Assembly (NCBI GenBank): GCA_017541885.1
Contig: JAFXYF010000010.1
Coordinates: 1-64,000, forward strand
Direction: 5' to 3'
DNA from: Bacilli bacterium
Lineage (GTDB): Bacteria; Bacillota_I; Bacilli_A; RF39; UBA660
Length of the DNA stretch: 64,000 nucleotides
The notes beneath the pieces were generated by a model. That model was not told the origin of the DNA. It made no database searches and was given only the letters and a program-made list of their open reading frames with translations. Below, piece after piece: positions 8,130-15,646 of this stretch. Numbering within the stretch: the stretch's first letter is position 1; each line of letters starts with the position of its first letter. The position numbers and the translations under genes are program-made.

Positions 8130-9506
8130 ATGAAAAAGAAATTATTAATTCCTATCATAGTAGGTATAGTAATAGTTGTGATTGCTACTATTGTTGCTTT
8201 TACAGTATGGAACAATAAATTAGTAACAAAAATAACAATTGATATTAATCCAAGTATTGAACTAGGACTTACTAGAGGTGGAAAAGTAAAAGAAATTACA
8301 GCTTTGAACGATGACGGAAAAAATATTTTTAACGATGATCTTACAGGTAAAAATATAGATAAAGTAATAGAAACTTTATCAGAAAGAATAATTAAAGGGT
8401 TTATTGATGATGAATTTGTAACTGTTTTAATACATGTAGATGGAAAGATTGATCCAGAAGAAATAGGTGAAAAAGTAACATACTCATTTAATAAAAAAGA
8501 AATAGGAACAGAAATAATAATAATTAAGAATATTACAAAAGAAGATGAAAAGATAGCTAAGAAATATGGTATTTCTCCTGCAAAAGCATCATACATTAAT
8601 GCAATTACTAAAGAAATCCCAGATGCATCTATTGAATCATTTATTAATAAATCAATAAATGAGCTTAAAGAGACAAAAGAATTTGGATTCTATTGTGATA
8701 AAGATTATATTCTAGAAGGAAGCTTCTGTTTAAAAGAAATTGGAAGAGAAGATGCTACTCCTGGAAAAGTATGCCCAAAACACTATTATGAATATAAAGG
8801 TAAATGTTATGAAGAAACTCCTCCAGAACAAACAGATAAATTAATTTGTCCTGAAGGAAGAACTTTAGAAAATGATAAATGTATTAATATTATTACAGAA
8901 AATGCTAAACCAGCTAAATATAACTGTACTAAAGGAGAAGAAAAAACAAGATTAGCTGCAGGTTTAACAAATGCTAATGACGGAGATGCAAATGATATTG
9001 TTTGTGTAGATTATTCTAGTGCTACTCATCCAGTAAGCCCTTGTGAAGCAACAGATGGAACAGAGTCATTATATTCAGGAGGAGTATGTTACTGGCATAG
9101 AGCACCAGTAATTGCTGATGGATGTCCAGGAAAGATTCAAGTTGGAGATTTTTGTTGGGATAATGCAACAGGCATCTATATCTGCCAAGGTGTAAATGAT
9201 GGAATGACTTACTCAAGTAAGAGTGAATATTGTAAAGGATCAGTAAAATATTATGATCCAGTAGTAACAGAGTATAAATGTGAAAAAGACTTTAAATTAG
9301 AAGGAACAAAATGTACTAAAAAAGATGAAGAGGATGCACAACATGAAAATGTATGTCTAACAGGATATAATTTAGTAGATGGAAACAGATGTATTTCTAT
9401 TAAAGACTATCCAAAAGAAGATGGCTTTGTTTGTAATAAAGAAAATATGAGAGTACATGGAAATACATGTATAATCTATGAAATAATAGAAGCAAAACAT
9501 AATTAG
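8130..9506 (+). CDS. RsgI-like exported protein with Cys-pair repeats
   Basis: 458 residues. MKKK and one membrane segment (residues about 5-28) lead directly into the juxtamembrane domain found in anti-sigma factors of the RsgI family: ITIDINPSIELGL, then ITALNDDGK and LTGKNIDKVIETL. The conserved Asn-Pro is the site linked to autoproteolysis in RsgI. The cytoplasmic anti-sigma domain of RsgI is absent; only four residues precede the membrane segment. From about residue 185 to the end there are at least six units of the form C-x(8-12)-C (for example YCDKDYILEGSFC, KCEKDFKLEGTKC, VCNKENMRVHGNTC) around a longer Cys-rich insert. An extracellular sensor or wall protein is likely; the ligand is unknown. 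AGGAGG is the ribosome binding site. Confidence 0.65.
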   Translation: MKKKLLIPIIVGIVIVVIATIVAFTVWNNKLVTKITIDINPSIELGLTRGGKVKEITALNDDGKNIFNDDLTGKNIDKVIETLSERIIKGFIDDEFVTVLIHVDGKIDPEEIGEKVTYSFNKKEIGTEIIIIKNITKEDEKIAKKYGISPAKASYINAITKEIPDASIESFINKSINELKETKEFGFYCDKDYILEGSFCLKEIGREDATPGKVCPKHYYEYKGKCYEETPPEQTDKLICPEGRTLENDKCINIITENAKPAKYNCTKGEEKTRLAAGLTNANDGDANDIVCVDYSSATHPVSPCEATDGTESLYSGGVCYWHRAPVIADGCPGKIQVGDFCWDNATGIYICQGVNDGMTYSSKSEYCKGSVKYYDPVVTEYKCEKDFKLEGTKCTKKDEEDAQHENVCLTGYNLVDGNRCISIKDYPKEDGFVCNKENMRVHGNTCIIYEIIEAKHN

Positions 9507-9514
9507 GAGGAAAT

Positions 9515-10132
9515 ATGGAAGAAGAATTAAAAAAGTTAATTGGAGAAGGAGAAAAGATTTTCTACGAAGGTAAACCTAGTAAAAAATGTTTTATCTTTGA
9601 AAGTATATTTAACCCAATGATGCCATTTGCTATACTTTGGGGATTAATTGATTCAACATTTATTGGTGCAACATTATTTGCAGGATCAGGAGAAGGTGGA
9701 GGATTTTTATTATTTATAATTCCATTCTTCTTACTTCACTTAATGCCAGTATGGCTATATTTAGGAGGAGTAGTACTATCATTTAGAAGATATAGAAATA
9801 CTTATTATATTGTAACTGACAAAGGTATTTATATTTCAGGAGGAGCATTTACTAAAACATTTAATCAAAAGCCATTTGCAGAATTATCTCATGTAGATTT
9901 ACATAGAGGTATCTTTGATCAAATATTTAACGTAGGAGATGTTATTACTACATCAAGTAATTTCACAGTAGACTCAAGAACTGCTGCTTTAGCAATTAAC
10001 AGTATTGATAATTATGTTGAAGTTTATAATATTGTTAAGAAGTTACAACAAGATATTTATACAGATGTTATGTATCCAAATGATAAAAGACCTGCAGAAA
10101 ATCATGGATACAATACTGAATACAAAGGATAA
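9515..10132 (+). CDS. Membrane protein with bacterial PH domain (YdbS/bPH_2-like)
   Basis: 205 residues. Two hydrophobic segments (about residues 30-55 and 65-95) separated by a Gly-rich turn are followed by RRYRNTYYIVTDKGIYISGG, the strand pair typical of bPH_2 domains, and a soluble tail. Function is unknown; bPH_2 proteins are small membrane proteins sometimes involved in envelope stress or lipid handling. Starts 8 bp after the RsgI-like gene with AGGAGG, so the two are probably co-transcribed. Confidence 0.7.
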   Translation: MEEELKKLIGEGEKIFYEGKPSKKCFIFESIFNPMMPFAILWGLIDSTFIGATLFAGSGEGGGFLLFIIPFFLLHLMPVWLYLGGVVLSFRRYRNTYYIVTDKGIYISGGAFTKTFNQKPFAELSHVDLHRGIFDQIFNVGDVITTSSNFTVDSRTAALAINSIDNYVEVYNIVKKLQQDIYTDVMYPNDKRPAENHGYNTEYKG

Positions 10133-10139
10133 AAAACAG

Positions 10140-10169
10140 TTGACAATTATATAAAAATGAAACTATAAT
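10140..10169 (+). promoter_or_regulatory. Strong SigA-type promoter of the trp leader
   Basis: Consensus TTGACA (10140-10145) and consensus TATAAT (10164-10169) with an 18-bp spacer. It is the best -35/-10 match in the window, as expected for a promoter whose output is limited by attenuation. Confidence 0.85.
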
Positions 10170-10191
10170 ACAGGCAAAGGAGACAAATGCC

Positions 10192-10248
10192 ATGATTAAT
10201 TTATGTAATACTAAATTAAATAATTGGTGGACTGTATGGAAAATTTAA
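10192..10248 (+). CDS. trpL: Tryptophan attenuator leader peptide
   Basis: An 18-codon ORF, MINLCNTKLNNWWTVWKI, with AAAGGAG 9 bp upstream. Three of its last seven codons are TGG (10225-10230 and 10237-10239), very unlikely by chance in such AT-rich DNA. The stop codon ends one base before the antiterminator's 5' strand (10249). Position relative to a terminator with a competing helix, and the downstream trpB, make it a ribosome-sensing leader peptide: low charged tRNA-Trp stalls the ribosome on the Trp codons. Assigned by context; leader peptides are too short for homology. Confidence 0.8.
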   Translation: MINLCNTKLNNWWTVWKI

Positions 10249-10347
10249 TCCATGCAGATTTTGTCGTGAAAGAATAATTAGTAGATAAAAAACTATAATT
10301 GAAACAAAAAGTACATGCATGGAATATATCCTGTATGTACTTTTTTT
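10232..10347 (+). promoter_or_regulatory. Ribosome-mediated transcription attenuator for trpB
   Basis: Four segments can be traced. Segment 1 (10232-10239, CTGTATGG, including the third Trp codon) pairs with segment 2 (10250-10257, CCATGCAG; one G-U). Segment 2 (10249-10256) alternatively pairs with 10316-10323 (TGCATGGA), extended by TTTTGT (10259-10264) with ACAAAA (10304-10309): the antiterminator. Segment 3 (10310-10322) pairs with segment 4 (10330-10341), then seven T residues (10341-10347): the terminator. Stalling on the Trp codons blocks segment 1 and frees segment 2 to sequester segment 3; completing translation covers segment 2 and lets the terminator form. Pairings were read by eye. 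Confidence 0.8.
10310..10347 (+). terminator. Attenuator terminator hairpin upstream of trpB
   Basis: Stem AGTACATGCA(T)GG with CCTGTATGTACT (one bulged T, one G-U pair), loop AATATAT, then T7. Its 5' arm is complementary to the region just after the leader peptide stop. Confidence 0.85.
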
Positions 10348-10369
10348 GTGTTGAAAGGAGGTGGTACAT

Positions 10370-10513
10370 ATGGAGTCTGAGTGGGACTGGAACTGGAAAA
10401 AGAATAAAAGGGAAATAAATAAAAATATAGAAAGAAGGAAAGAAAATGAAATATGGAAGATTTGGTGGACAATATGTACCACCAGAATTAAAAGGAAAAT
10501 TACAAGAGATTAA
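10370..10513 (+). CDS. Second Trp-rich upstream ORF overlapping the trpB start
   Basis: A 47-codon ORF starting at ATG 10370 with the strongest ribosome binding site in the region (AAAGGAGGTG, 7 bp before the ATG). It begins MESEWDWNWKKNKREINKN, so codons 5, 7 and 9 are TGG, and runs through the trpB start (10446) in another frame, ending at TAA 10511-10513. Three later Trp codons lie in the overlap and are partly forced by the trpB frame. It may be a second, translational Trp sensor: ribosomes running through would occlude trpB initiation, stalled ones would not. Whether it is translated is not known. Confidence 0.5.
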   Translation: MESEWDWNWKKNKREINKNIERRKENEIWKIWWTICTTRIKRKITRD

Positions 10514-11597
10514 AAAAGAATTTAAAGAGGCAAAGAAAGATAAAAAGTTTTTAGAGGAGTATCAATATTATTTAAAACAATATGTCGGAAGACCTTCTCC
10601 TCTATACTTTGCAAAGAACTTAACTGAAAAAGTTGGAGGAGCAAAAATCTATTTAAAAAGAGAAGATTTAAATCATACTGGTGCTCATAAAATTAATAAT
10701 GCAATAGGACAAATATTACTAGCTAAAAGAATGAATAAAACTCATGTAATTGCAGAGACTGGTGCAGGACAACACGGAGTAGCAACTGCAACAGTATGTA
10801 GTCTATTTAATATGAAATGTACTATCTTTATGGGAAAAGAAGATGCAAGAAGACAACAAGTGAATGTAGAACGAATGAAAATGTTAGGCGCAGAAGTTGT
10901 AGAAGTAACTAGAGGAGAACAAGTATTAAAAGATGCAGTAGATGAAGCATTTGAATATTTATTAAAACATGATGACGTATTCTATTTAATAGGTTCTGCA
11001 GTAGGACCATCTCCTTATCCAGAAATGGTAGAGTATTTTCAAAAAGTAATTGGACAAGAAGCAAAAAAACAAATTCTAAAGCAAGAAAAACATCTACCAA
11101 AAGCAATTATTGCTTGTGTAGGAGGAGGAAGTAATAGTATTGGACTATTCCATGATTTCTTATATGATTTAGATGTTGATATTTATGGAGTAGAAGCCGC
11201 AGGAAAAGGACTAGAAACAGGACTTCATTCATCTGCATTTTATATGAACAAAGTAGGAATTCTACATGGAATGAAAACATATATAATGCAAGAAAATGGT
11301 AAAGTAAAAGACGCTTATTCTATTTCAGCAGGATTAGATTATCCCGGAGTAGGACCAGAGCACGCATACCTTAAAGATATAGGTAGAGTAAAATATGACT
11401 CAGTAACAGACGATGAAGCAGTAGAAGCATTTAAAACTCTTACTAGATTAGAAGGAATAATACCAGCCCTAGAAAGTTCTCATGCAATTGCCTATGCTAT
11501 GAAAATAGCAAAGAAATATAAAAAAGAGGATTCAATAATCGTAAATCTTTCAGGTAGAGGAGACAAAGATTTAAATACAATATTAAATCTTTTGTAA
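10446..11597 (+). CDS. trpB: Tryptophan synthase beta chain (stand-alone)
   Basis: 383 residues, TrpB1 type. Begins MKYGRFGGQYVPPEL; the PLP lysine is K82 in NHTGAHKINNA, the catalytic acid is in ETGAGQHG (E104), and the phosphate-binding loop is CVGGGSNS. The enzyme condenses indole and serine to tryptophan. No trpA or other trp gene lies in the window, so a role in indole salvage is likely. Own ribosome binding site AAGGA at 10435-10439; expression is set by the attenuator and possibly by the overlapping Trp-rich ORF. No clear terminator follows before the next promoter (-10 at 11613-11618). Confidence 0.95.
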   Translation: MKYGRFGGQYVPPELKGKLQEIKKEFKEAKKDKKFLEEYQYYLKQYVGRPSPLYFAKNLTEKVGGAKIYLKREDLNHTGAHKINNAIGQILLAKRMNKTHVIAETGAGQHGVATATVCSLFNMKCTIFMGKEDARRQQVNVERMKMLGAEVVEVTRGEQVLKDAVDEAFEYLLKHDDVFYLIGSAVGPSPYPEMVEYFQKVIGQEAKKQILKQEKHLPKAIIACVGGGSNSIGLFHDFLYDLDVDIYGVEAAGKGLETGLHSSAFYMNKVGILHGMKTYIMQENGKVKDAYSISAGLDYPGVGPEHAYLKDIGRVKYDSVTDDEAVEAFKTLTRLEGIIPALESSHAIAYAMKIAKKYKKEDSIIVNLSGRGDKDLNTILNLL

Positions 11598-11674
11598 AAT
11601 AAAAGAATATGCTATAATCTAATTGTAATATTTAAAGGGATACTATTTGTAAAAAAGTACTGGGGATGATAACA

Positions 11675-12373
11675 GTGGGAAATATCATTAATTTCAAAAC
11701 AGACTGGCAAGTTAAACTGTTTATAGAGTCTCGTGCACTAAGAGAAATTGGTTCTGGAAGTGAAGGGACTTGTTATCTAGGAAATGATGGAAAAGTATAT
11801 AAACTAATAGAATTTGAAAATGCTGATCCTTATGTCGCAACAGAAGTTGTTACAGAAGAGGAAGGACCTTTTCAATCATTTGCTTTTCCAGAAGAGTTAT
11901 ATGCTGTTAATAACAAATTAAAAGGTTATCGTACTAGAAGAGTAAAACAAGATTTATTTGCTGGAGAAAATATATTTGATTTTGCCAATATTGCAAATCT
12001 AGACTTTGCAGCAGTATCTCTAGCATATAAAAGAATGCTTCTAGATATTGTAGGAATATCAAGTAGAAAAGTATTGATATTTGATTTACCATTTAATATT
12101 ATGTTTGATGGAGAATCATTTACGGCAATAGATACTTGTGGATATAAAAAAGTTAATTATGATCCATTGATTGATAATTTAAAGAGTCTAAATTTAGCAA
12201 TGGAAAGCCTATTTAGATTATGGTTTCAAAGTTATCAAGAGTTTAATGAAAAAATTCATAGAACTGATATAGATGATTTCCTAAGTAGAGTACAAAGTAG
12301 AATACCTAAAGAATTATATACAAATAGAGATATAAATCTATTTGATGATGATTATGATGTAAAATCCAGATAA
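11675..12373 (+). CDS. Protein kinase-fold protein, function unknown
   Basis: 232 residues from GTG 11675, preferred because GGGG (11662-11665) lies 9 bp before it; ATG 11666 is in frame but has no spaced ribosome binding site. A glycine-rich loop (IGSGSEGTCYLG) followed by VYKLIEF resembles the nucleotide-binding lobe of protein kinases. DLPFNIMFDG and AIDTCGYKK, about 125-140 residues in, sit where the catalytic loop and metal-binding Asp would be, but the HRD Asp context is altered. It could be a small kinase or a pseudokinase. Own -10 upstream and a terminator after: monocistronic. Confidence 0.45.
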   Translation: MGNIINFKTDWQVKLFIESRALREIGSGSEGTCYLGNDGKVYKLIEFENADPYVATEVVTEEEGPFQSFAFPEELYAVNNKLKGYRTRRVKQDLFAGENIFDFANIANLDFAAVSLAYKRMLLDIVGISSRKVLIFDLPFNIMFDGESFTAIDTCGYKKVNYDPLIDNLKSLNLAMESLFRLWFQSYQEFNEKIHRTDIDDFLSRVQSRIPKELYTNRDINLFDDDYDVKSR

Positions 12374-12399
12374 GACAAACGTTAAGTTTGTCTTTTTTT
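12373..12399 (+). terminator. Intrinsic terminator
   Basis: Stem AGACAAAC/GTTTGTCT with loop GTTAA and seven T residues. Confidence 0.85.
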
Positions 12400-12461
12400 A
12401 ACAAAAATCTACACCTAATATGTTATAATGTAATAGTATGGAAAACTAAAGAGGTGTAGAT

Positions 12462-13301
12462 ATGTATAAAGTACTTAAGAATGAAAAAATAAGTCCAAAT
12501 TCTTATTTAATGGAGATAATTGCTCCAGAAGCAATAGCAAAAGCTATTCCAGGACAATTTATAATTGTAATGGCAAAAGAAGATAGTGAAAGAATTCCAT
12601 TAACAATCTATGATATGGATAAAGAAGAAGGAAAACTATCAATTATTTATCAAGTAATAGGAGCATCAACTGAAGAGTTAACTACTATTAAAGATGAAAT
12701 ATTTGCAGTAGTTGGTCCATTAGGAAAACCAAATGAGATTTGTGCAAATCCAGAAGAATTTAGAGGTAAGAGAATTGTTTATGTTGCTGGAGGAGTTGGA
12801 ATTGCTCCAGTATATCCTCAAGTTAAATTCTTAAAAGAAAGAGGATTTGATGTAGATATTATTTATGGATCAAGAGAAAAAGATTTATTATTAATTAGAG
12901 ATAAAGCAGAGGCAGTAGCAAGAAAAGTATTCTATGCTACAGACGATGGTTCATATGGAGAAAAAGGTTTTGTTACAACAATTCTAGAAAGAGAAATTGA
13001 AAACTATGATATTTGTGTAGCAATAGGGCCAGTAATCATGATGAAAAATGTTGCCGAGCTAACTAGAAAATATAATATGAAAACAATAGTTAGTATGAAT
13101 CCACTTATGGTAGATGGTAGTGGTATGTGTGGAGCATGTCGTTGTGAGATTGAAGGCAAACCAAAATTTGCTTGTATCGATGGACCAGAGTTTGATGGAC
13201 ACAAAGTTAATTTTGATTTAGCAATGAAACGTATGAACATATATAAAGAAGAAGAAAAAGAAAAATGGGATATGATGAAGAAATCCCTAGGAAGAGATTA
13301 G
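12462..13301 (+). CDS. nfnA: NfnA-type FAD/[2Fe-2S] subunit of NADH-dependent ferredoxin:NADP+ oxidoreductase
   Basis: 279 residues of the PyrK/ferredoxin-NADP reductase family: an FAD domain (PGQFIIVMA, RIPLTIYD), an NAD(P) domain (VYVAGGVGIAPVYPQ) and a C-terminal [2Fe-2S] site with the Cys residues of SGMCGACRCEI and FACIDGPEFDGH. The gene directly precedes its partner and they overlap closely, as in nfnAB. The complex couples NADH and reduced ferredoxin oxidation to NADPH formation by flavin-based bifurcation. The alternative name (sulfide dehydrogenase SudB) is for the same family. Ribosome binding site GAGGTG; extended -10 at 12424-12429. Confidence 0.85.
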   Translation: MYKVLKNEKISPNSYLMEIIAPEAIAKAIPGQFIIVMAKEDSERIPLTIYDMDKEEGKLSIIYQVIGASTEELTTIKDEIFAVVGPLGKPNEICANPEEFRGKRIVYVAGGVGIAPVYPQVKFLKERGFDVDIIYGSREKDLLLIRDKAEAVARKVFYATDDGSYGEKGFVTTILEREIENYDICVAIGPVIMMKNVAELTRKYNMKTIVSMNPLMVDGSGMCGACRCEIEGKPKFACIDGPEFDGHKVNFDLAMKRMNIYKEEEKEKWDMMKKSLGRD

Positions 13302-13312
13302 GAGGTGCTAGT

Positions 13313-14677
13313 ATGAATGATGAAAAAGTAATAATGAAAGCACAAGACCCTAATGTAAGAAATAAAAACTTTGAAGAAGTAGAATTAGGTTACACTGAAG
13401 AAGAAGCAAAAAAAGAAGCATCAAGATGTTTACATTGTAAAATTCCAAGATGTGTAGAAGGATGTCCTGTTAATATCATGATTCCAGAGTTTATTGCAGC
13501 TCTAAAAGATGGAGATATTAAAAAAGCCTATGATGTTATCAGTGAAACATCTTCATTACCAGCAATCTGTGGAAGAGTTTGTCCACAAGAAAAGCAATGT
13601 GAAGCTAAATGTGTAAAAGGAATTAAAGGAAGTTCTATTGCAATAGGTTCACTTGAAAGATATGTTGCTGATGAAGCAATTAAAAATAACTTCACTACAA
13701 TGATAAAAGTACCAAAGAACAATAAGAAGGTAGCAATTGTAGGTAGTGGTCCAGCTGGACTTACATGTGCAGGAGATCTTGCTAAAGCAGGATTTGATGT
13801 AACAGTATTTGAAGTATTACATAAAGCAGGAGGAGTTCTAACTTATGGTATTCCAGAATTTAGACTTCCAAAAAGTATTGTAGAAAATCAAGTTAAGAGT
13901 TTAAAGAAAATGGGAGTAGTAATTCGTACTAATATTCCAGTTGGTAATGCAATTACATTAGATGAATTACAAAAAGAATATGATGCAGTATTTGTAGGTA
14001 CTGGAGCAGGACTTCCAAAATTCATGGGAATTGAAGGAGAAGATGCTTCAGGAGTATTCTCAGCAAATGAAATTCTAACAAGAATTAATTTAATGGGAAG
14101 TTTCAAAGATGATGCAAAAACTCCAATTAAACATGCTAAAAAAGCATATGTAATTGGTGGAGGAAATGTTGCAATGGATGCAGTTCGTTCACTAAAGAGA
14201 TTAGGAGTAGAAGCTCATATCATGTATCGTAGAGGAGAAGATGAACTACCAGCTAGAAAGATGGAAGTACATCATGCCAAAGAAGAAGGAATAGAATTCG
14301 ACTTACTTCAAAATCCAGTAAAGATTATTGCAGATGAAAACAATAATGTTACAGGTATGGAAGTAGTTAACATGGAATTAACTGAACCTGGAGCAGATGG
14401 AAGAAGAAGTGTTAAAGAAGTTGAAGGATCAAATCATATAGTTGAATGTGATATGGTTGTAATGGCTTTAGGTACAGGACCTAACCATGAAGCTTTAAAA
14501 GAAAGTGATATCGCATTAACAGATAGAAATTTAATTGAAGTAGATGAAACAGGTACAAAGACATCTCTAGATAATGTATATGCAGGAGGAGATGCAGTAA
14601 CTGGAGCTGCTACAGTTATTCTTGCTATGGAAGCAGGAAAGAAAGCCGCAAAAGAAATAATCGAAAGATTTAAATAG
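13313..14677 (+). CDS. nfnB: NfnB / GltA-type NADPH oxidoreductase subunit
   Basis: 454 residues from ATG 13313, which has AGGAGGT upstream; the frame is open to 13265 but that part overlaps nfnA and lacks a ribosome binding site. N-terminal [4Fe-4S] cysteines appear in CLHCKIPRCVEGCPV and CGRVCPQEKQCEAKC, then an FAD motif VGSGPAGLTCAGDLA, an NADPH motif IGGGNVAMDAVRSLKR and a final GDAVTGAATVILAMEAGK. It is often annotated as glutamate synthase small chain or homotetrameric GltA; the partner gene upstream favours NfnB. No large glutamate synthase subunit is nearby. Confidence 0.85.
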   Translation: MNDEKVIMKAQDPNVRNKNFEEVELGYTEEEAKKEASRCLHCKIPRCVEGCPVNIMIPEFIAALKDGDIKKAYDVISETSSLPAICGRVCPQEKQCEAKCVKGIKGSSIAIGSLERYVADEAIKNNFTTMIKVPKNNKKVAIVGSGPAGLTCAGDLAKAGFDVTVFEVLHKAGGVLTYGIPEFRLPKSIVENQVKSLKKMGVVIRTNIPVGNAITLDELQKEYDAVFVGTGAGLPKFMGIEGEDASGVFSANEILTRINLMGSFKDDAKTPIKHAKKAYVIGGGNVAMDAVRSLKRLGVEAHIMYRRGEDELPARKMEVHHAKEEGIEFDLLQNPVKIIADENNNVTGMEVVNMELTEPGADGRRSVKEVEGSNHIVECDMVVMALGTGPNHEALKESDIALTDRNLIEVDETGTKTSLDNVYAGGDAVTGAATVILAMEAGKKAAKEIIERFK

Positions 14678-14719
14678 AAATGATATAATAAAAATAAGAT
14701 ACCATAAAGGAGTGATTAT

Positions 14720-15631
14720 ATGCCAGCACCAGAAAAAGGAGAAAAGGCCTACACAAAGAATGCTAATACTGGAAAAACAGGAACAACCTTTGGAAAAGTG
14801 CAACTACAAGCAATAATTAGTGATAATAATTATACCAAAGAAGAAGGATTCAAATTTGATATAGACACTGTTGTTAACCATCCAAACAAAATTGTAAGAG
14901 ATAAGGATGTCCTACATGAAAAGAAAATTGACAAAGATAGATATATTGAAAAACTAGATGGATTGTCAAAAGCTGTACAAGGAGCACTAGTGTGTTATGC
15001 AAATGAGGAAGAAATTCTTAAAAAAATAGTTGAAAATTCTAATTCAAGAGCTTTTGAAACTGGTACAGAAGCTACCATAACACTTGCGGATGTAGAAAAA
15101 GCATATCATGATCAAGATGATATTAATCTAAATGTATTACAGACTCAAAATGATATGGAAGATGACTTATCAGTATTTGGAAAATTCAACCGTAATTTAA
15201 AAACATTGAAATTTTTAACTAAACTTAAAATGTTAAAAGAAGCAGCTGAAAGTATTAATAAAGATAGAATTCCAGTAGGAAGCCCATATCCAAAGGTAGA
15301 AGATGTAAGTAACGAAAATTGGAGATCTGATACAAGCTATAGCAATTATGTAGATGATAAATATAGAGATGATGTTACAATAAAAGTAACATATAAAGAT
15401 GATCCAGAAACTGGTACATCAAAAAAAATAGTTACTAAAACAACAAATAGATATATCTATCTTGATATTGCTAAATACTATGATAAGATTGATGCTTTAT
15501 CAATTAATATAATAGGTCTTTCAAGTACGTTTGTAGCAGAATTGAAAATTAACAAATATGAGAGATTATTCAGTGATGTAGGATTAAGAGAAAGAATTCC
15601 ATATTTAAATGATCCCGATATGGTTGATTAA
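14720..15631 (+). CDS. Unknown protein, first gene of WXG100-locus pair 1
   Basis: 303 residues; I do not recognise a family. Hydrophilic and mostly helical with no signal peptide or membrane segment. A helical core (about residues 75-185, with FNRNLKTLKFLTKLKMLKEA) is followed by a strand-rich part (VTIKVTYKDD, TKTTNRYIYLDIAKYY, FVAELKINKYERLF). The second half of 17275-18696 has the same order: a helix pair, a Lys/Thr-rich strand region, then YLFIKMDD. In both pairs this gene type sits just before the large single-pass protein. Ribosome binding site AAAGGAG; a TATAAT lies in the 42-bp gap after nfnB. A partner or chaperone role is inference. Confidence 0.45.
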   Translation: MPAPEKGEKAYTKNANTGKTGTTFGKVQLQAIISDNNYTKEEGFKFDIDTVVNHPNKIVRDKDVLHEKKIDKDRYIEKLDGLSKAVQGALVCYANEEEILKKIVENSNSRAFETGTEATITLADVEKAYHDQDDINLNVLQTQNDMEDDLSVFGKFNRNLKTLKFLTKLKMLKEAAESINKDRIPVGSPYPKVEDVSNENWRSDTSYSNYVDDKYRDDVTIKVTYKDDPETGTSKKIVTKTTNRYIYLDIAKYYDKIDALSINIIGLSSTFVAELKINKYERLFSDVGLRERIPYLNDPDMVD

Positions 15632-15646
15632 AAGGTAGGCGATATA

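Noticed and set aside
8123..8596. 157-residue minus-strand ORF
   Set aside because: Lies wholly opposite the RsgI-like gene; composition and position mark it as a shadow frame.
10192..10347. T-box or TRAP control of trpB
   Set aside because: No T-box sequence or specifier stem and no run of spaced GAG/UAG triplets; leader peptide and four-segment pairing explain the region better.
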